Part shown: positions 16,444 to 24,628 of the stretch, in pieces
Layout of the letters: every line of letters starts with the position of its first letter
How positions within the stretch are numbered: the stretch's first letter is position 1
Source: Bacteroidales bacterium
GTDB taxonomy: Bacteria > Bacteroidota > Bacteroidia > Bacteroidales > UBA932
Length of the DNA stretch: 41,315 nt
Direction: 5' to 3'
Assembly: GCA_023227835.1 (NCBI GenBank)
Contig: JALOCI010000024.1
Span: 1 to 41,315 of the forward strand
The notes under the pieces: model-generated
Databases searched by the model: none
What the model was told of the DNA's origin: nothing
The model's input: the letters and a program-made list of their open reading frames with translations, nothing else
Program-made: the position numbers and the translations under genes

Positions 16444-17349
16444 ATGGCACATTCTCACGAACATTCACATGGTAATGCCGGAGAAAACGACTACAGCAGA
16501 GCCTTTGCCCTGGGGATAGGGCTAAACATCGCGTTTGTCGCTGTAGAGATTATTTACGGTCTGATTGCAAACTCATCTGCTTTACTGGCAGATGCAGGGC
16601 ATAATGCAAGCGATGTTCTTGGTCTGGTGTTTGCCTGGACGGCATCCCGCCTGGCCACTATAAAACCGAAAGGGAAATATACTTACGGGTTACGAAAAAC
16701 CACAATATTAGTCTCAATTTTAAATGCTTTGTTATTGTTTGGAGCTGTGACAGCTATAGGGTGGGATGCCGTGGAAAAGTTGTATAATCCGGAACCTGTA
16801 GCCGGTACTCCGGTAATGATTGTGGCAGCCATAGGAGTGGTAATAAATACTTTGACAGCACTCCTCTTTATGAAAGGGCAGAAAGAGGATTTGAATATAA
16901 AGGGAGCTTTCTTGCATATGGCAGCTGATGCCGGTGTCTCTCTTGGAGTGGTTGTGGCCGGTCTGTTGATTAACATAACCGGGTTGCAGTGGATTGACCC
17001 GATAACCAGCTTTTTGATAATAGCTGTGATTTTATGGGGTACCTGGAACCTGTTCACAGATTCGGTCGATCTTGCGCTGGATGCTGTTCCCAAGCAGATT
17101 GATGTAGATCAAGTAAGGGATTTCCTCCTGTCACAAAAAGGGGTTCAAAATGTTCACGATTTACATATCTGGGCTATGAGCACTACAAAAGTGGCGCTCT
17201 CGGTACATATTATAACATCAGTTCAGACAGACGGCTCTTTCATACAGGAGATCCAAGAATCCTTACATGAAAAATTCAATATAGGACATACAACAATCCA
17301 AATAGAGTTTGGTACAGTTTTAAAAGATTGTTGCACTAATTGTAATTAA
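16444..17349 (+). CDS. Cation diffusion facilitator, zinc exporter type (CzcD/ZitB-like)
   Basis: This 301-residue, six-TM antiporter begins with the His-rich segment MAHSHEHSHG. The transport site is H53-x3-D57 in TM2 (DAGHNASD) and H158-x3-D162 in TM5 (HMAADAG), the HD-HD arrangement of zinc-selective CDF proteins. A cytoplasmic C-terminal domain follows, with VHDLHIWAMSTTKVALSVHI and HTTIQIEF. The extreme end, DCCTNCN, is Cys-rich and could add a metal site. It should export Zn2+ (and similar ions) in exchange for protons. It abuts the MFS gene with no base between stop and ATG, so they are co-transcribed. Confidence 0.93.
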   Translation: MAHSHEHSHGNAGENDYSRAFALGIGLNIAFVAVEIIYGLIANSSALLADAGHNASDVLGLVFAWTASRLATIKPKGKYTYGLRKTTILVSILNALLLFGAVTAIGWDAVEKLYNPEPVAGTPVMIVAAIGVVINTLTALLFMKGQKEDLNIKGAFLHMAADAGVSLGVVVAGLLINITGLQWIDPITSFLIIAVILWGTWNLFTDSVDLALDAVPKQIDVDQVRDFLLSQKGVQNVHDLHIWAMSTTKVALSVHIITSVQTDGSFIQEIQESLHEKFNIGHTTIQIEFGTVLKDCCTNCN

Positions 17350-18543
17350 ATGAAATATATTACCCGAACTGTATGGGTTTTATCTTTAGTGAGCCTGCTT
17401 ACTGATACGGCAAGCGAAATGCTCTATCCTGTAATGCCAATCTATCTTAAAACAATAGGATTCTCTGTTGTTCTGATTGGTATCTTGGAGGGGTTGGCCG
17501 AAGCGACAGCCGGATTGAGCAAGGGTTATTTCGGGAAACTGTCGGATAATACAGCTAAAAGAGTCCCATTTGTTCAGTTAGGTTATGCTTTTAGTGCTGT
17601 ATCCAAGCCTATGATGGCTCTCTTTGTATATCCGTTATGGATATTTTTTGCCCGTACCATTGATCGATTTGGTAAGGGTATCAGAACCGGGGCGAGGGAT
17701 GCCATTTTGTCGGACGAGGCAACCCCGGAGACTAAGGGAAAAGTGTTCGGATTTCATCGTTCTATGGATACGTTAGGTGCTGTGCTAGGCCCCTTGTTTG
17801 CTTTACTCTATCTTTGGTTCAGGCCCGAAGACTATAAAACACTCTTTTTAATTGCGTTTATTCCGGGTCTGTTAGCTGTGGCAAGCTCCTTGTGTCTGAA
17901 GGAGAGAAAAAAGCCTACAGAGAAATCCAAAGTCAGAACAGGGTTCTTCTCATTTTTAGGTTATTGGAAAGTCGGTCCGGCCAGTTACAAGAAGCTTGTT
18001 ATAGGGTTGTTGGTATTCACTCTTTTTAACAGTTCGGATGTGTTTTTGTTGTTAAAGATTAAAGAGGCCGGGCTGAATGATACATCGGTCGTAGGGGTTT
18101 ATATATTTTATAATCTTATATATGCATTATTTGCCTTTCCTATTGGCATAATTGCCGATAAGATAGGGCTCAAGACGATTTTTGTTTCCGGACTTCTGGT
18201 CTTTTCTGCTGTTTACTTCGGAATGGCATTGAACACCAATTTATATATTTTCTTCGCATTATTTTTCCTTTACGGCATATATGCTGCTGCGACAGAAGGG
18301 GTTGCAAAGGCATGGATCTCAAATATATCTGACAAAAAAGATACTGCAACAGCGATTGGTACATTTTCCGGATTGCAAAGTATCTGTACCATGCTGGCAA
18401 GTTCAATAACCGGAGTGATATGGTACAGTCTGGGTGCAACAGCAGCGTTTCTTCTGACAGCCGGAGTAGCGATATTAGTTGTGCTTTATTTTATAATTAA
18501 TGTTAAAGATAAAAAATATGAATATACTAGAGATTCCTTATAA
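17350..18543 (+). CDS. Major facilitator superfamily transporter
   Basis: This 397-residue MFS carrier has about 12 predicted helices. Visible marks are LLTDTASEMLYPVMPIYLK in helix 1, the motif-A-like loop between helices 2 and 3 (GYFGKLSDNTAKR) and its second-half copy (IGIIADKIGLKTI). It also has DRFGKGIRTGARDAILSDE, common in a subgroup of unassigned bacterial MFS proteins with drug or metal-stress links. The substrate is unknown. It starts directly at the stop of the zinc exporter and its end overlaps the thioesterase start, making a three-gene cluster. Confidence 0.88.
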   Translation: MKYITRTVWVLSLVSLLTDTASEMLYPVMPIYLKTIGFSVVLIGILEGLAEATAGLSKGYFGKLSDNTAKRVPFVQLGYAFSAVSKPMMALFVYPLWIFFARTIDRFGKGIRTGARDAILSDEATPETKGKVFGFHRSMDTLGAVLGPLFALLYLWFRPEDYKTLFLIAFIPGLLAVASSLCLKERKKPTEKSKVRTGFFSFLGYWKVGPASYKKLVIGLLVFTLFNSSDVFLLLKIKEAGLNDTSVVGVYIFYNLIYALFAFPIGIIADKIGLKTIFVSGLLVFSAVYFGMALNTNLYIFFALFFLYGIYAAATEGVAKAWISNISDKKDTATAIGTFSGLQSICTMLASSITGVIWYSLGATAAFLLTAGVAILVVLYFIINVKDKKYEYTRDSL

Positions 18544-18943
18544 CAAGTTTGTCGGATTACGGAAAACAGATAAGCCTGCAGAATTTATATTAATGTTAGA
18601 AAGCAAAGCTGAATACCTTAATCATTTAGGTACTGTGCATGCTAGTGCTTTATTTGCTTTAGCTGAGGCTACGAGCGGCCAGTTTCTCCTTGAACATTTT
18701 GCCGTATATAATCTTCCTCTCATACCTGTTGTCAGAAAAGTGGAAGTGAAGTTTAACAAACCAGCGAATGGGGTGATTTATTCAAAAGCGGCCATAACTG
18801 ATTCTACAACAGAGACTATTGTTGAAGAATTAAAGAAAAAGAAGAGAGTCCTTCTGAAAATACGAGTAGATCTTTTTAACAGTAGCTCGGAGAAGGTATT
18901 TACTTCTGTTTATGATTGGTTTATAACAATGCTTAATGACTGA
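18518..18943 (+). CDS. DUF4442/hotdog-fold thioesterase-like protein
   Basis: The protein has 141 residues from the ATG at 18518; the ATG at 18500 is an alternative in the same frame. Either start overlaps the MFS gene. The hotdog pattern is visible: NHLGTVHASALFALAEATSG as the active-site-like helix, then VVRKVEVKFNKPANGVIYSK, and KKRVLLKIRVDLFNSSSEKVFTS. DUF4442 proteins are putative acyl-CoA thioesterases. The acyl substrate is unknown. A 182-base gap follows, holding only a promoter candidate at its end. Confidence 0.75.
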   Translation: MNILEIPYNKFVGLRKTDKPAEFILMLESKAEYLNHLGTVHASALFALAEATSGQFLLEHFAVYNLPLIPVVRKVEVKFNKPANGVIYSKAAITDSTTETIVEELKKKKRVLLKIRVDLFNSSSEKVFTSVYDWFITMLND

Positions 18944-19098
18944 TTAGGAGAAATTTTTTGTAGGTGTGACTTCAACAAAATGTACTCAATCACCAGAATG
19001 TAAATCAGGATATCCTTCTGAGTTCAGGGAACATAGATAATACAACCGGTACTATACTACCTACAATAGAGATTTCTGTGGAATTTTAGACTTTTGTT

Positions 19099-19106
19099 TA
19101 CCTTTG
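19099..19106 (+). promoter_or_regulatory. Bacteroidota -7 promoter element (TACCTTTG) for the BASS transporter
   Basis: TACCTTTG followed by CATCCC matches TAnnTTTGC, a form often seen in Bacteroidota promoters. It ends 19 bases before the ATG at 19126, which implies a very short leader. No clear -33 TTG lies 20 bp upstream (TTCTGTG is there instead). The remaining 150 bases of the gap (18944-19098) show nothing I can name. Confidence 0.5.
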
Positions 19107-19125
19107 CATCCCTTAAGTGCAAACA

Positions 19126-20034
19126 ATGTCCCATTCACAAAAGTCCAAAAGTATTGTTATGCCGGTTGGATTGCTCATTGGAATCCTTTCAGGTGTATTT
19201 ATTCCCGAAATAGTAATCCCGGCTAATGAATCCATTCCCTATTTTATAGCTTTGATGCTTCTTACTACATACAGTAAGCTTGATTTTAAGGAGATTAAAG
19301 TGTCCCGTATGCCGGTGTTTATGATTATTTTTCAGTATGCCGCAGCCATCCTTTCATATCTGGCTCTCTATTACTGGAATCCTCTCTTTGCCCAACAGGC
19401 TTTTATATGTTTGATATGTCCCGTTGCAACTTCTGCACCTGTAATAGCTCTTATGCTGGGGGCAAACATTGCTGTGCTGGTCTCATTTACCCTGGTCAGT
19501 TATGTGGCCATAGCAATACTGGCTCCATTCCTGCTGCCAATTGTGGGAGGAACGCAAGGAGTCCCCTTTTTGGCGACATCATGGATGATTGCCAGACAGA
19601 TTATTCCACTTATTTTGCTCCCTCTTATTTTTGCATATCTTTTCAAGAAATATCTTCCGAAAGCTGATTCATTCCTGCAAAAACATCATGGAATATCATT
19701 TTATCTCTGGAGTATAACTTTGGTTCTTGTGATAGGTAAGGCTACCACTTTTGTGTTGGCGCAGCCTTTAGATATGATTCCTGTTGAGATAGGTCTTGCT
19801 GCCATCTCGTTGGTGGCATGTGTGTTCCAGTTTGTAGCCGGGCATGCAATAGGAGCCCGCTTTGGCAACAAGGTTGTCGGGACTCAGGGGTTAGGACAAA
19901 AGAATACAGCGATTGCTATGTGGCTTGCATTCGAATATCTAAATCCGCTTGTTTCGGTTGGTCTTGCTGCATATAGTGTGTGGCAGAATATTATTAATTC
20001 TACTCAGATTTATTTAAAAAGCAAGACTTCGTGA
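19126..20034 (+). CDS. Bile acid:sodium symporter (BASS) family transporter
   Basis: This 302-residue protein has about ten membrane helices and the two hallmark broken-helix regions of the BASS family. The first is LICPVATSAPVIALMLGANI with AVLVSFTLVSY. The second is GTQGLGQKNTAIAMWLAFEY followed by LNPLVSVGLAAYSVWQN. Bacterial members move organic anions such as pantoate, pyruvate-like acids or glucosinolate-type compounds with sodium; the substrate here is open. I chose the ATG at 19126 over the GTG at 19117 because it sits better after the promoter. Its stop is 6 bases from the end of the convergent gene. Confidence 0.85.
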   Translation: MSHSQKSKSIVMPVGLLIGILSGVFIPEIVIPANESIPYFIALMLLTTYSKLDFKEIKVSRMPVFMIIFQYAAAILSYLALYYWNPLFAQQAFICLICPVATSAPVIALMLGANIAVLVSFTLVSYVAIAILAPFLLPIVGGTQGVPFLATSWMIARQIIPLILLPLIFAYLFKKYLPKADSFLQKHHGISFYLWSITLVLVIGKATTFVLAQPLDMIPVEIGLAAISLVACVFQFVAGHAIGARFGNKVVGTQGLGQKNTAIAMWLAFEYLNPLVSVGLAAYSVWQNIINSTQIYLKSKTS

Positions 20035-20040
20035 CCTATT

Positions 20041-21924
20041 TTAATCCGGGATAATTAAGGGGACAACAACCGGTGTAACCTGAATTTTTGGAGCGGAAAA
20101 TATACTCATTGTTGTTTCTGTATTCATACCTGCTCCGCTGAATCCGGCTTTTCCTATCACCTGTGTCTCCACTTTTGCGCCGGCATCAAAACCGGTACCA
20201 CTATCCGGAATAGTTACATATACTCCAGCTTTTCCTCCCGCGGCAACACTACCTGCGTCAACATCTCCGCCTACACCTACAAAGATCGTTGTCTCGTTTT
20301 TTACGAAATCTCTCTTGACAGAACCGGAGACACCTTTGGTACATCCGGCTTCAACACTGCTGCAATCCAATGCAAGCTCACAATAAACTATGGATATTAC
20401 AATCTTGGGACTATTCTCACATTTGGCCGGGTCTGTCATGCGTACCTCCTCCAGTTCCATTTGCCGGAGTTGCTCCTTCATCTCTTCTATATTCATAGAG
20501 AGGCATTCGTCATTTACGTCGAAATGAACGTAATTTGCCAAGGCGGCGTTAATTGATGAGCGTATAATGCTGTAAGAGGATAGAAGTCTCCTGTATTCCA
20601 TTAATACATATTCATTTTCAGAAATCGTCCTGTCCATCCATGGTTGAGAGAAACCATAAATATCGTTTATTGTCTTCTGATTCCGGGTATTAAAATCTAT
20701 AATGCAGCGGTACCACTTCATGAATAATGCGTTGACAGTCTGATATGTATCCTGTTTTAGTTTACATGTCTCAATCTTATATTTCATTGCACAGGCTTCT
20801 GTCTGGCAATCGGCTGCCTTTCTCTCAATATCTCCAAGTTTTTGCCCATAAGAAAGCATAATTCTGTTGAACTCCTCCATGTAACCCAGATTCTCTTTGT
20901 ATTGCCTGTCTGTGTCGATAATTGAAATCTTTTCTGTAAGATCCATAACTTGGTCAAACATGAATATCCCCTGCTCATGAGATACGGCAATTGCTCCTGG
21001 AGGAATAACCGGTTCGTGTGAGTCCGACATATTGACCGAGGCCATTTCTGCCATCAGGGATTGCTCTTTAGCAGTTATCTCCCCGAGCAATTGCATCAAC
21101 TCAATTTGAACAGAGGACTTTTCATATTCTTTTAAATTATTGAAAAAGGGGAATGGCGGAATTTTTGGAATCTGAGGGGAAATAACTCTGATTGATTCTG
21201 TTTTTGTTCCCTGTAACAGTGATTTTGCAAATTCTCTGTCTCCCTCTCCATCTTCCACAGAGGTTTTTGTGTCTATATAGTCTCTGAATTGCTCATAAAC
21301 AAGAGGTGTCCTTACCGAAAATATAAATTTTGAGGATCGCAACATGTATTCCAGAGCCTTTCCTTTATCCCCTTTTTTCAGATAAAGGGCAACCATCCCC
21401 TGCAATGCAAAAGGGTTGTCATTATCAAATCCGAGAGCTTTGGTATATAGTGTTTCTGCTTTTGATACATTTCCCAGATCAAGGTATGTGTGGCCTAATT
21501 GGCTTATAATGGATGGATTGTCCGGAGCAAGCTTGTATGCATATTGCAGGACGGGAAGGGAGGTTTTTATTGAATCAATTGCTCTCAGATAACCTCCAAA
21601 ACTGTTTACTGCATTTGCATCTTCTGCGTTTCTGATGACTGCAAGGGAAATAAGTGCTCCGGGAAGATCTCCCTTCATGCTTTGAATCATTGAGGCTGCT
21701 GCGAGATTTGTAAGGACCTTGGATGAGGTATCTTCCAACATTCGCTTATCCTTTATAGAGATTTTCGGGAGTAACCTTTTGTGGAATCTTTCAGCTATTG
21801 ATAGAACGGCGTTTTTCCCGGAAATAATAGAAGTGTCAGGTAATGCAGAGGTCGTTTGGTTCATGCCGGCCATTATAAATACACCTTGTGCGGAAAAGAG
21901 GAGAATGAGCAGTAATTTTTTCAT
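20041..21924 (-). CDS. Secreted TPR protein with glycine-rich C-terminal domain
   Basis: This is a 627-residue exported protein. Residues 1-20 are a signal peptide (MKKLLLILLFSAQGVFIMAG). Residues about 121-197 hold two to three TPR units (VLQYAYKLAPDNPSIISQLG, AETLYTKALGFDNDNPFALQ, ALYLKKGDKGKALEYMLRSS). A long helical middle (200-500) follows, containing cysteines in DCQTEACAMKYKIETCKLK. From about Cys528 the C-terminus is glycine- and valine-rich with even strands (TTIFVGVGGDVDAGSVAAGG, GFDAGAKVETQVIGKAGFSG). It ends in hydrophobic VVVPLIIPD. I do not recognise the C-terminal domain, which is surface-protein-like. The gene stands alone on the minus strand. Confidence 0.75.
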   Translation of the reverse strand: MKKLLLILLFSAQGVFIMAGMNQTTSALPDTSIISGKNAVLSIAERFHKRLLPKISIKDKRMLEDTSSKVLTNLAAASMIQSMKGDLPGALISLAVIRNAEDANAVNSFGGYLRAIDSIKTSLPVLQYAYKLAPDNPSIISQLGHTYLDLGNVSKAETLYTKALGFDNDNPFALQGMVALYLKKGDKGKALEYMLRSSKFIFSVRTPLVYEQFRDYIDTKTSVEDGEGDREFAKSLLQGTKTESIRVISPQIPKIPPFPFFNNLKEYEKSSVQIELMQLLGEITAKEQSLMAEMASVNMSDSHEPVIPPGAIAVSHEQGIFMFDQVMDLTEKISIIDTDRQYKENLGYMEEFNRIMLSYGQKLGDIERKAADCQTEACAMKYKIETCKLKQDTYQTVNALFMKWYRCIIDFNTRNQKTINDIYGFSQPWMDRTISENEYVLMEYRRLLSSYSIIRSSINAALANYVHFDVNDECLSMNIEEMKEQLRQMELEEVRMTDPAKCENSPKIVISIVYCELALDCSSVEAGCTKGVSGSVKRDFVKNETTIFVGVGGDVDAGSVAAGGKAGVYVTIPDSGTGFDAGAKVETQVIGKAGFSGAGMNTETTMSIFSAPKIQVTPVVVPLIIPD

Positions 21925-21999
21925 CGTGTGGCTATTATGTGCATAAATATAGTGAATATTTACTCTGCTTTTTATTAACTTGCGGTATATTTATCCAAT
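21925..21999. promoter_or_regulatory. Divergent intergenic region with weak -7 elements on both strands
   Basis: These 75 bp separate two divergent genes and must hold both start signals. TATATTTA occurs at 21986-21993 on the plus strand, and a matching TATATTTA lies on the minus strand (plus-strand TAAATATA, 21947-21954). Both are one base off TAnnTTTG. No clear -33 elements are seen. The call rests mainly on gene arrangement. Confidence 0.3.
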
Positions 22000-22557
22000 A
22001 TGAAAAGCAGAGAATATTATCTTGACTTGCTGAAACAGAATGTCAAAAACCCCAAAATGATAGCTCATTGTATGGCATCCGAAGCAGTATTGCGTGCTCT
22101 TGCCAGGCATTGCGGGGCAAATGAGGATCTTTGGGGAATAACAGGTTTGCTTCACGACATTGATGTTGAGAAGACCGAGGGAGATTCATCCCGCCACGGC
22201 CCTCTCGGAGCTGAAATGTTAAAAAATGAGGATGTCCCGCAAGAATCTTTGGATGCTATAGTAATGCACAATGAAAAAGCTTCCGGTAAGCCGAGAGAAA
22301 CAATTTTTCAACACGCATTGGCTGCGGGAGAGACTGTGACAGGACTGATTTTTGCTGTAGCCCTTGTTTATCCGGATAAAAAAATATCAAGTGTAAAGGT
22401 TAAATCAGTGACAAAGAGGATGAAGGAGAAAATCTTTGCCGCCTCGGTTAAAAGAGAGAACATTATGGAGTGTGAGAGTCTGGGACTTGAACTTGATAAC
22501 TTTATTAAGTTGTCTTTGGAGGCATTATCGCCAATAGAAACAGAACTTGGATTTTAA
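22000..22557 (+). CDS. HD/HDIG-domain hydrolase-like protein
   Basis: This 185-residue HD-superfamily protein has a first His in NPKMIAHCMASEAVLRALA, the metal-binding HD pair in GITGLLHDIDVEKTEGD, then SSRHGPLGAEML and AIVMHNEKASGKPRE. This is the order of small HDIG proteins annotated as putative phosphohydrolases. The late part (VKVKSVTKRMKEKIFAASVK) is typical of the family. The reaction is unknown; nucleotides or phosphoesters are the usual substrates of HD proteins. The GMP reductase gene starts 12 bases later, so a link to purine metabolism is a reasonable guess only. Confidence 0.82.
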   Translation: MKSREYYLDLLKQNVKNPKMIAHCMASEAVLRALARHCGANEDLWGITGLLHDIDVEKTEGDSSRHGPLGAEMLKNEDVPQESLDAIVMHNEKASGKPRETIFQHALAAGETVTGLIFAVALVYPDKKISSVKVKSVTKRMKEKIFAASVKRENIMECESLGLELDNFIKLSLEALSPIETELGF

Positions 22558-22569
22558 TACAGAGGAGAT

Positions 22570-23628
22570 ATGAGAATAGAGTATGATATAAAGCTTGGAT
22601 TTAAGGATGTTATGTTCCGTCCCAAGCGTTCGACTTTAAAGAGCAGGTCGCAGGTTAAACTGGAAAGGACTTATCGTTTCTTGAATGCCAAGTGTGAATG
22701 GGACGGTGTGCCTGTAATGGCCGCAAATATGGATACCGTAGGGACTTTCGAGATGGCCGCTGCTCTTCATAAACACCACATGTTTACAGCAATTCACAAA
22801 CATTACAGTGTAGAAGAATGGGGTAAATTTCTTTCAGAGGCTCCAAGGAAAATTGTTGATCATATTGCGGTAAGTACCGGAACCGGGACTGCTGATTATG
22901 AGAAGCTGGGGGTGATTTTTGATCAGTTCCCGAAACTTAAGTTCATTTGTATAGATGTAGCCAACGGGTATTCCGAGCATTTTGTATCCTTTGTCAGGAA
23001 GGTACGTAAAAGATTTCCGGACAAAGTGATTATAGCCGGTAATGTTGTTACCGGAGAGATGGTGGAGGAGCTTTTACTTTCAGGGGCAGATATTATCAAG
23101 GTTGGGATTGGTCCGGGATCGGTATGCACAACCAGAGTTAAGACTGGTGTCGGATATCCTCAGCTTTCGGCTATAATTGAGTGTGCTGATGCAGCTCATG
23201 GATTAGGAGGACATATCATCAGTGACGGAGGATGCTCTTCACCCGGAGATGTTTCAAAGGCTTTCGGTGCCGGGGCGGATTTTGTTATGCTTGGGGGTAT
23301 GCTGGCCGGACATAATGAATGCGGAGGGGAGATTACTTTTAAGGATGGCGAGATGGTCAAGATGTTTTACGGCATGAGTTCGGAAACTGCAATGAAGAAG
23401 CATGCAGGAGGAGTTGCCGAATACAGGGCAAGTGAGGGTAAGAGCGTTTTTGTCCCATATAAGGGAAGTGTCGAAGGAACTGTTTTGGACATTCTGGGAG
23501 GTATAAGGAGTACATGTACTTATGTCGGGGCCTCGCAACTCAAAGAGCTGAGTAAACGCACAACATTTATAAGGGTAGCAGAGCAGGAAAATCAGGTATA
23601 CAGCGGAAATATTATACCAAAGGAGTAA
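22570..23628 (+). CDS. guaC: GMP reductase
   Basis: At 352 residues it is very similar to the E. coli GuaC sequence as I know it, beginning MRIEYDIKLGFKDVMFRPKR and followed by STLKSRSQVKLERTY. The catalytic Cys is C186 in GPGSVCTTRVKTGVGYP, the same position number as in E. coli. The phosphate-binding loop ISDGGCSSPGD and the GGMLAGHNECGG segment of the IMPDH/GMPR barrel are present, with no CBS domains. It reduces GMP to IMP and ammonia with NADPH, feeding guanine nucleotides back to IMP. It is probably co-transcribed with the HD protein. A 61-base gap follows. Confidence 0.95.
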   Translation: MRIEYDIKLGFKDVMFRPKRSTLKSRSQVKLERTYRFLNAKCEWDGVPVMAANMDTVGTFEMAAALHKHHMFTAIHKHYSVEEWGKFLSEAPRKIVDHIAVSTGTGTADYEKLGVIFDQFPKLKFICIDVANGYSEHFVSFVRKVRKRFPDKVIIAGNVVTGEMVEELLLSGADIIKVGIGPGSVCTTRVKTGVGYPQLSAIIECADAAHGLGGHIISDGGCSSPGDVSKAFGAGADFVMLGGMLAGHNECGGEITFKDGEMVKMFYGMSSETAMKKHAGGVAEYRASEGKSVFVPYKGSVEGTVLDILGGIRSTCTYVGASQLKELSKRTTFIRVAEQENQVYSGNIIPKE

Positions 23629-23689
23629 ACTTTGTGTAGAAAAAGTAGTCTAAAAGACAACCCGGAAGTAAAATTATATTAACCAAACT

Positions 23690-24616
23690 ATGACAGAACC
23701 GATTGTAAGAGTTGAGAATCTCTCACATAGGTACAGCGTCCAGTGGGCAGTGAAGGATATTAATCTGGAAATTGCCGGACGGGGTATCTTTGGTTTGCTT
23801 GGCTCCAATGGAGCAGGTAAATCCACAATTATGAACATCATCTGCGGAGTACTGAAACAGACGGCAGGCGATGTGTTTATCAAAGGAATCGATATGCGCC
23901 GGAATCCTATAGAGGCAAAGAAGCATATCGGATTTTTACCGCAAAAACCACCTCTTCATCTTGATTTGACTGTTGAGGAATACCTGATTTACAGCGCTGA
24001 TCTCAGAATGATTCCTGACAAGGAGGTAAGCGTAGCTGTTGAAAATGTCCTTAATAGCTGCGGTATAGCACACTTCAGGAAAAGACTCATCAAGAATCTC
24101 TCTGGTGGTTATCAGCAGCGAGTGGGAATTGCCCAGGCAATTATTCACAATCCTGACATTGTAGTGCTGGATGAGCCTACAAATGGTCTGGACCCTAATC
24201 AAATTGTGGAGATAAGATCGCTGATACAGGACATTGCACAAGATCGTACGGTTGTTCTGTCAACTCATATTTTATCTGAAGTGCAGGCTTTGTGTGACAA
24301 TATCAGGATGATTGAATCCGGGAAGGTTGTATTTGCCGGAACAGTTGAGGAGTTTGACAACTATATAATTCCGAACACTGTGTTTGTTTCTCTTCTAGAA
24401 GCCCCTTCTGTAGAAGAGATAGCTAAATTGGACGGTGTGACTGAAGTTTCTGAAACCGGGGGAACAGGTTACAAGGTTAAATTCACCGATTCACAGGAGG
24501 CTATTGAGAGTATTGTGGCTGCCAGTGTCAAGAACGGATGGAGACTCAATGAGATTCGTCTTGAGCGCAGTTCACTAGATACAATATTCGCTGAATTGTC
24601 AAAAAAGGCTAAGTAA
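23690..24616 (+). CDS. ABC transporter ATP-binding protein, GldA-like
   Basis: This 308-residue ATPase has Walker A G38-SNGAGKST, the Q-loop in GFLPQKPPLHLDLTV, the signature LSGGYQQRVGIAQAI, Walker B IVVLDEPTNGLDPNQ and an H-loop in VVLSTHILSEV. After residue 215 comes an extra C-terminal domain (VEEIAKLDGVTEVSETGGTG, then LERSSLDTIFAELSKK), as in GldA/CcmA-type export ATPases. In gliding Bacteroidota, GldA works with GldF and GldG, and the next gene is a fusion of those two. The organism need not glide, since such operons also occur in non-motile Bacteroidales. The stop overlaps the Shine-Dalgarno sequence of the next gene. Confidence 0.92.
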   Translation: MTEPIVRVENLSHRYSVQWAVKDINLEIAGRGIFGLLGSNGAGKSTIMNIICGVLKQTAGDVFIKGIDMRRNPIEAKKHIGFLPQKPPLHLDLTVEEYLIYSADLRMIPDKEVSVAVENVLNSCGIAHFRKRLIKNLSGGYQQRVGIAQAIIHNPDIVVLDEPTNGLDPNQIVEIRSLIQDIAQDRTVVLSTHILSEVQALCDNIRMIESGKVVFAGTVEEFDNYIIPNTVFVSLLEAPSVEEIAKLDGVTEVSETGGTGYKVKFTDSQEAIESIVAASVKNGWRLNEIRLERSSLDTIFAELSKKAK

Positions 24617-24621
24617 GGAGG
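24615..24621 (+). promoter_or_regulatory. Strong Shine-Dalgarno sequence before the GldF-GldG fusion gene
   Basis: AAGGAGG at 24615-24621 overlaps the ATPase stop codon (24614-24616) and lies 7 bases before the ATG at 24629. This is an ideal Shine-Dalgarno site, notable because most genes in this window, as in Bacteroidota in general, have A-rich leaders without one. Confidence 0.8.
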
Positions 24622-24628
24622 AAACAAC

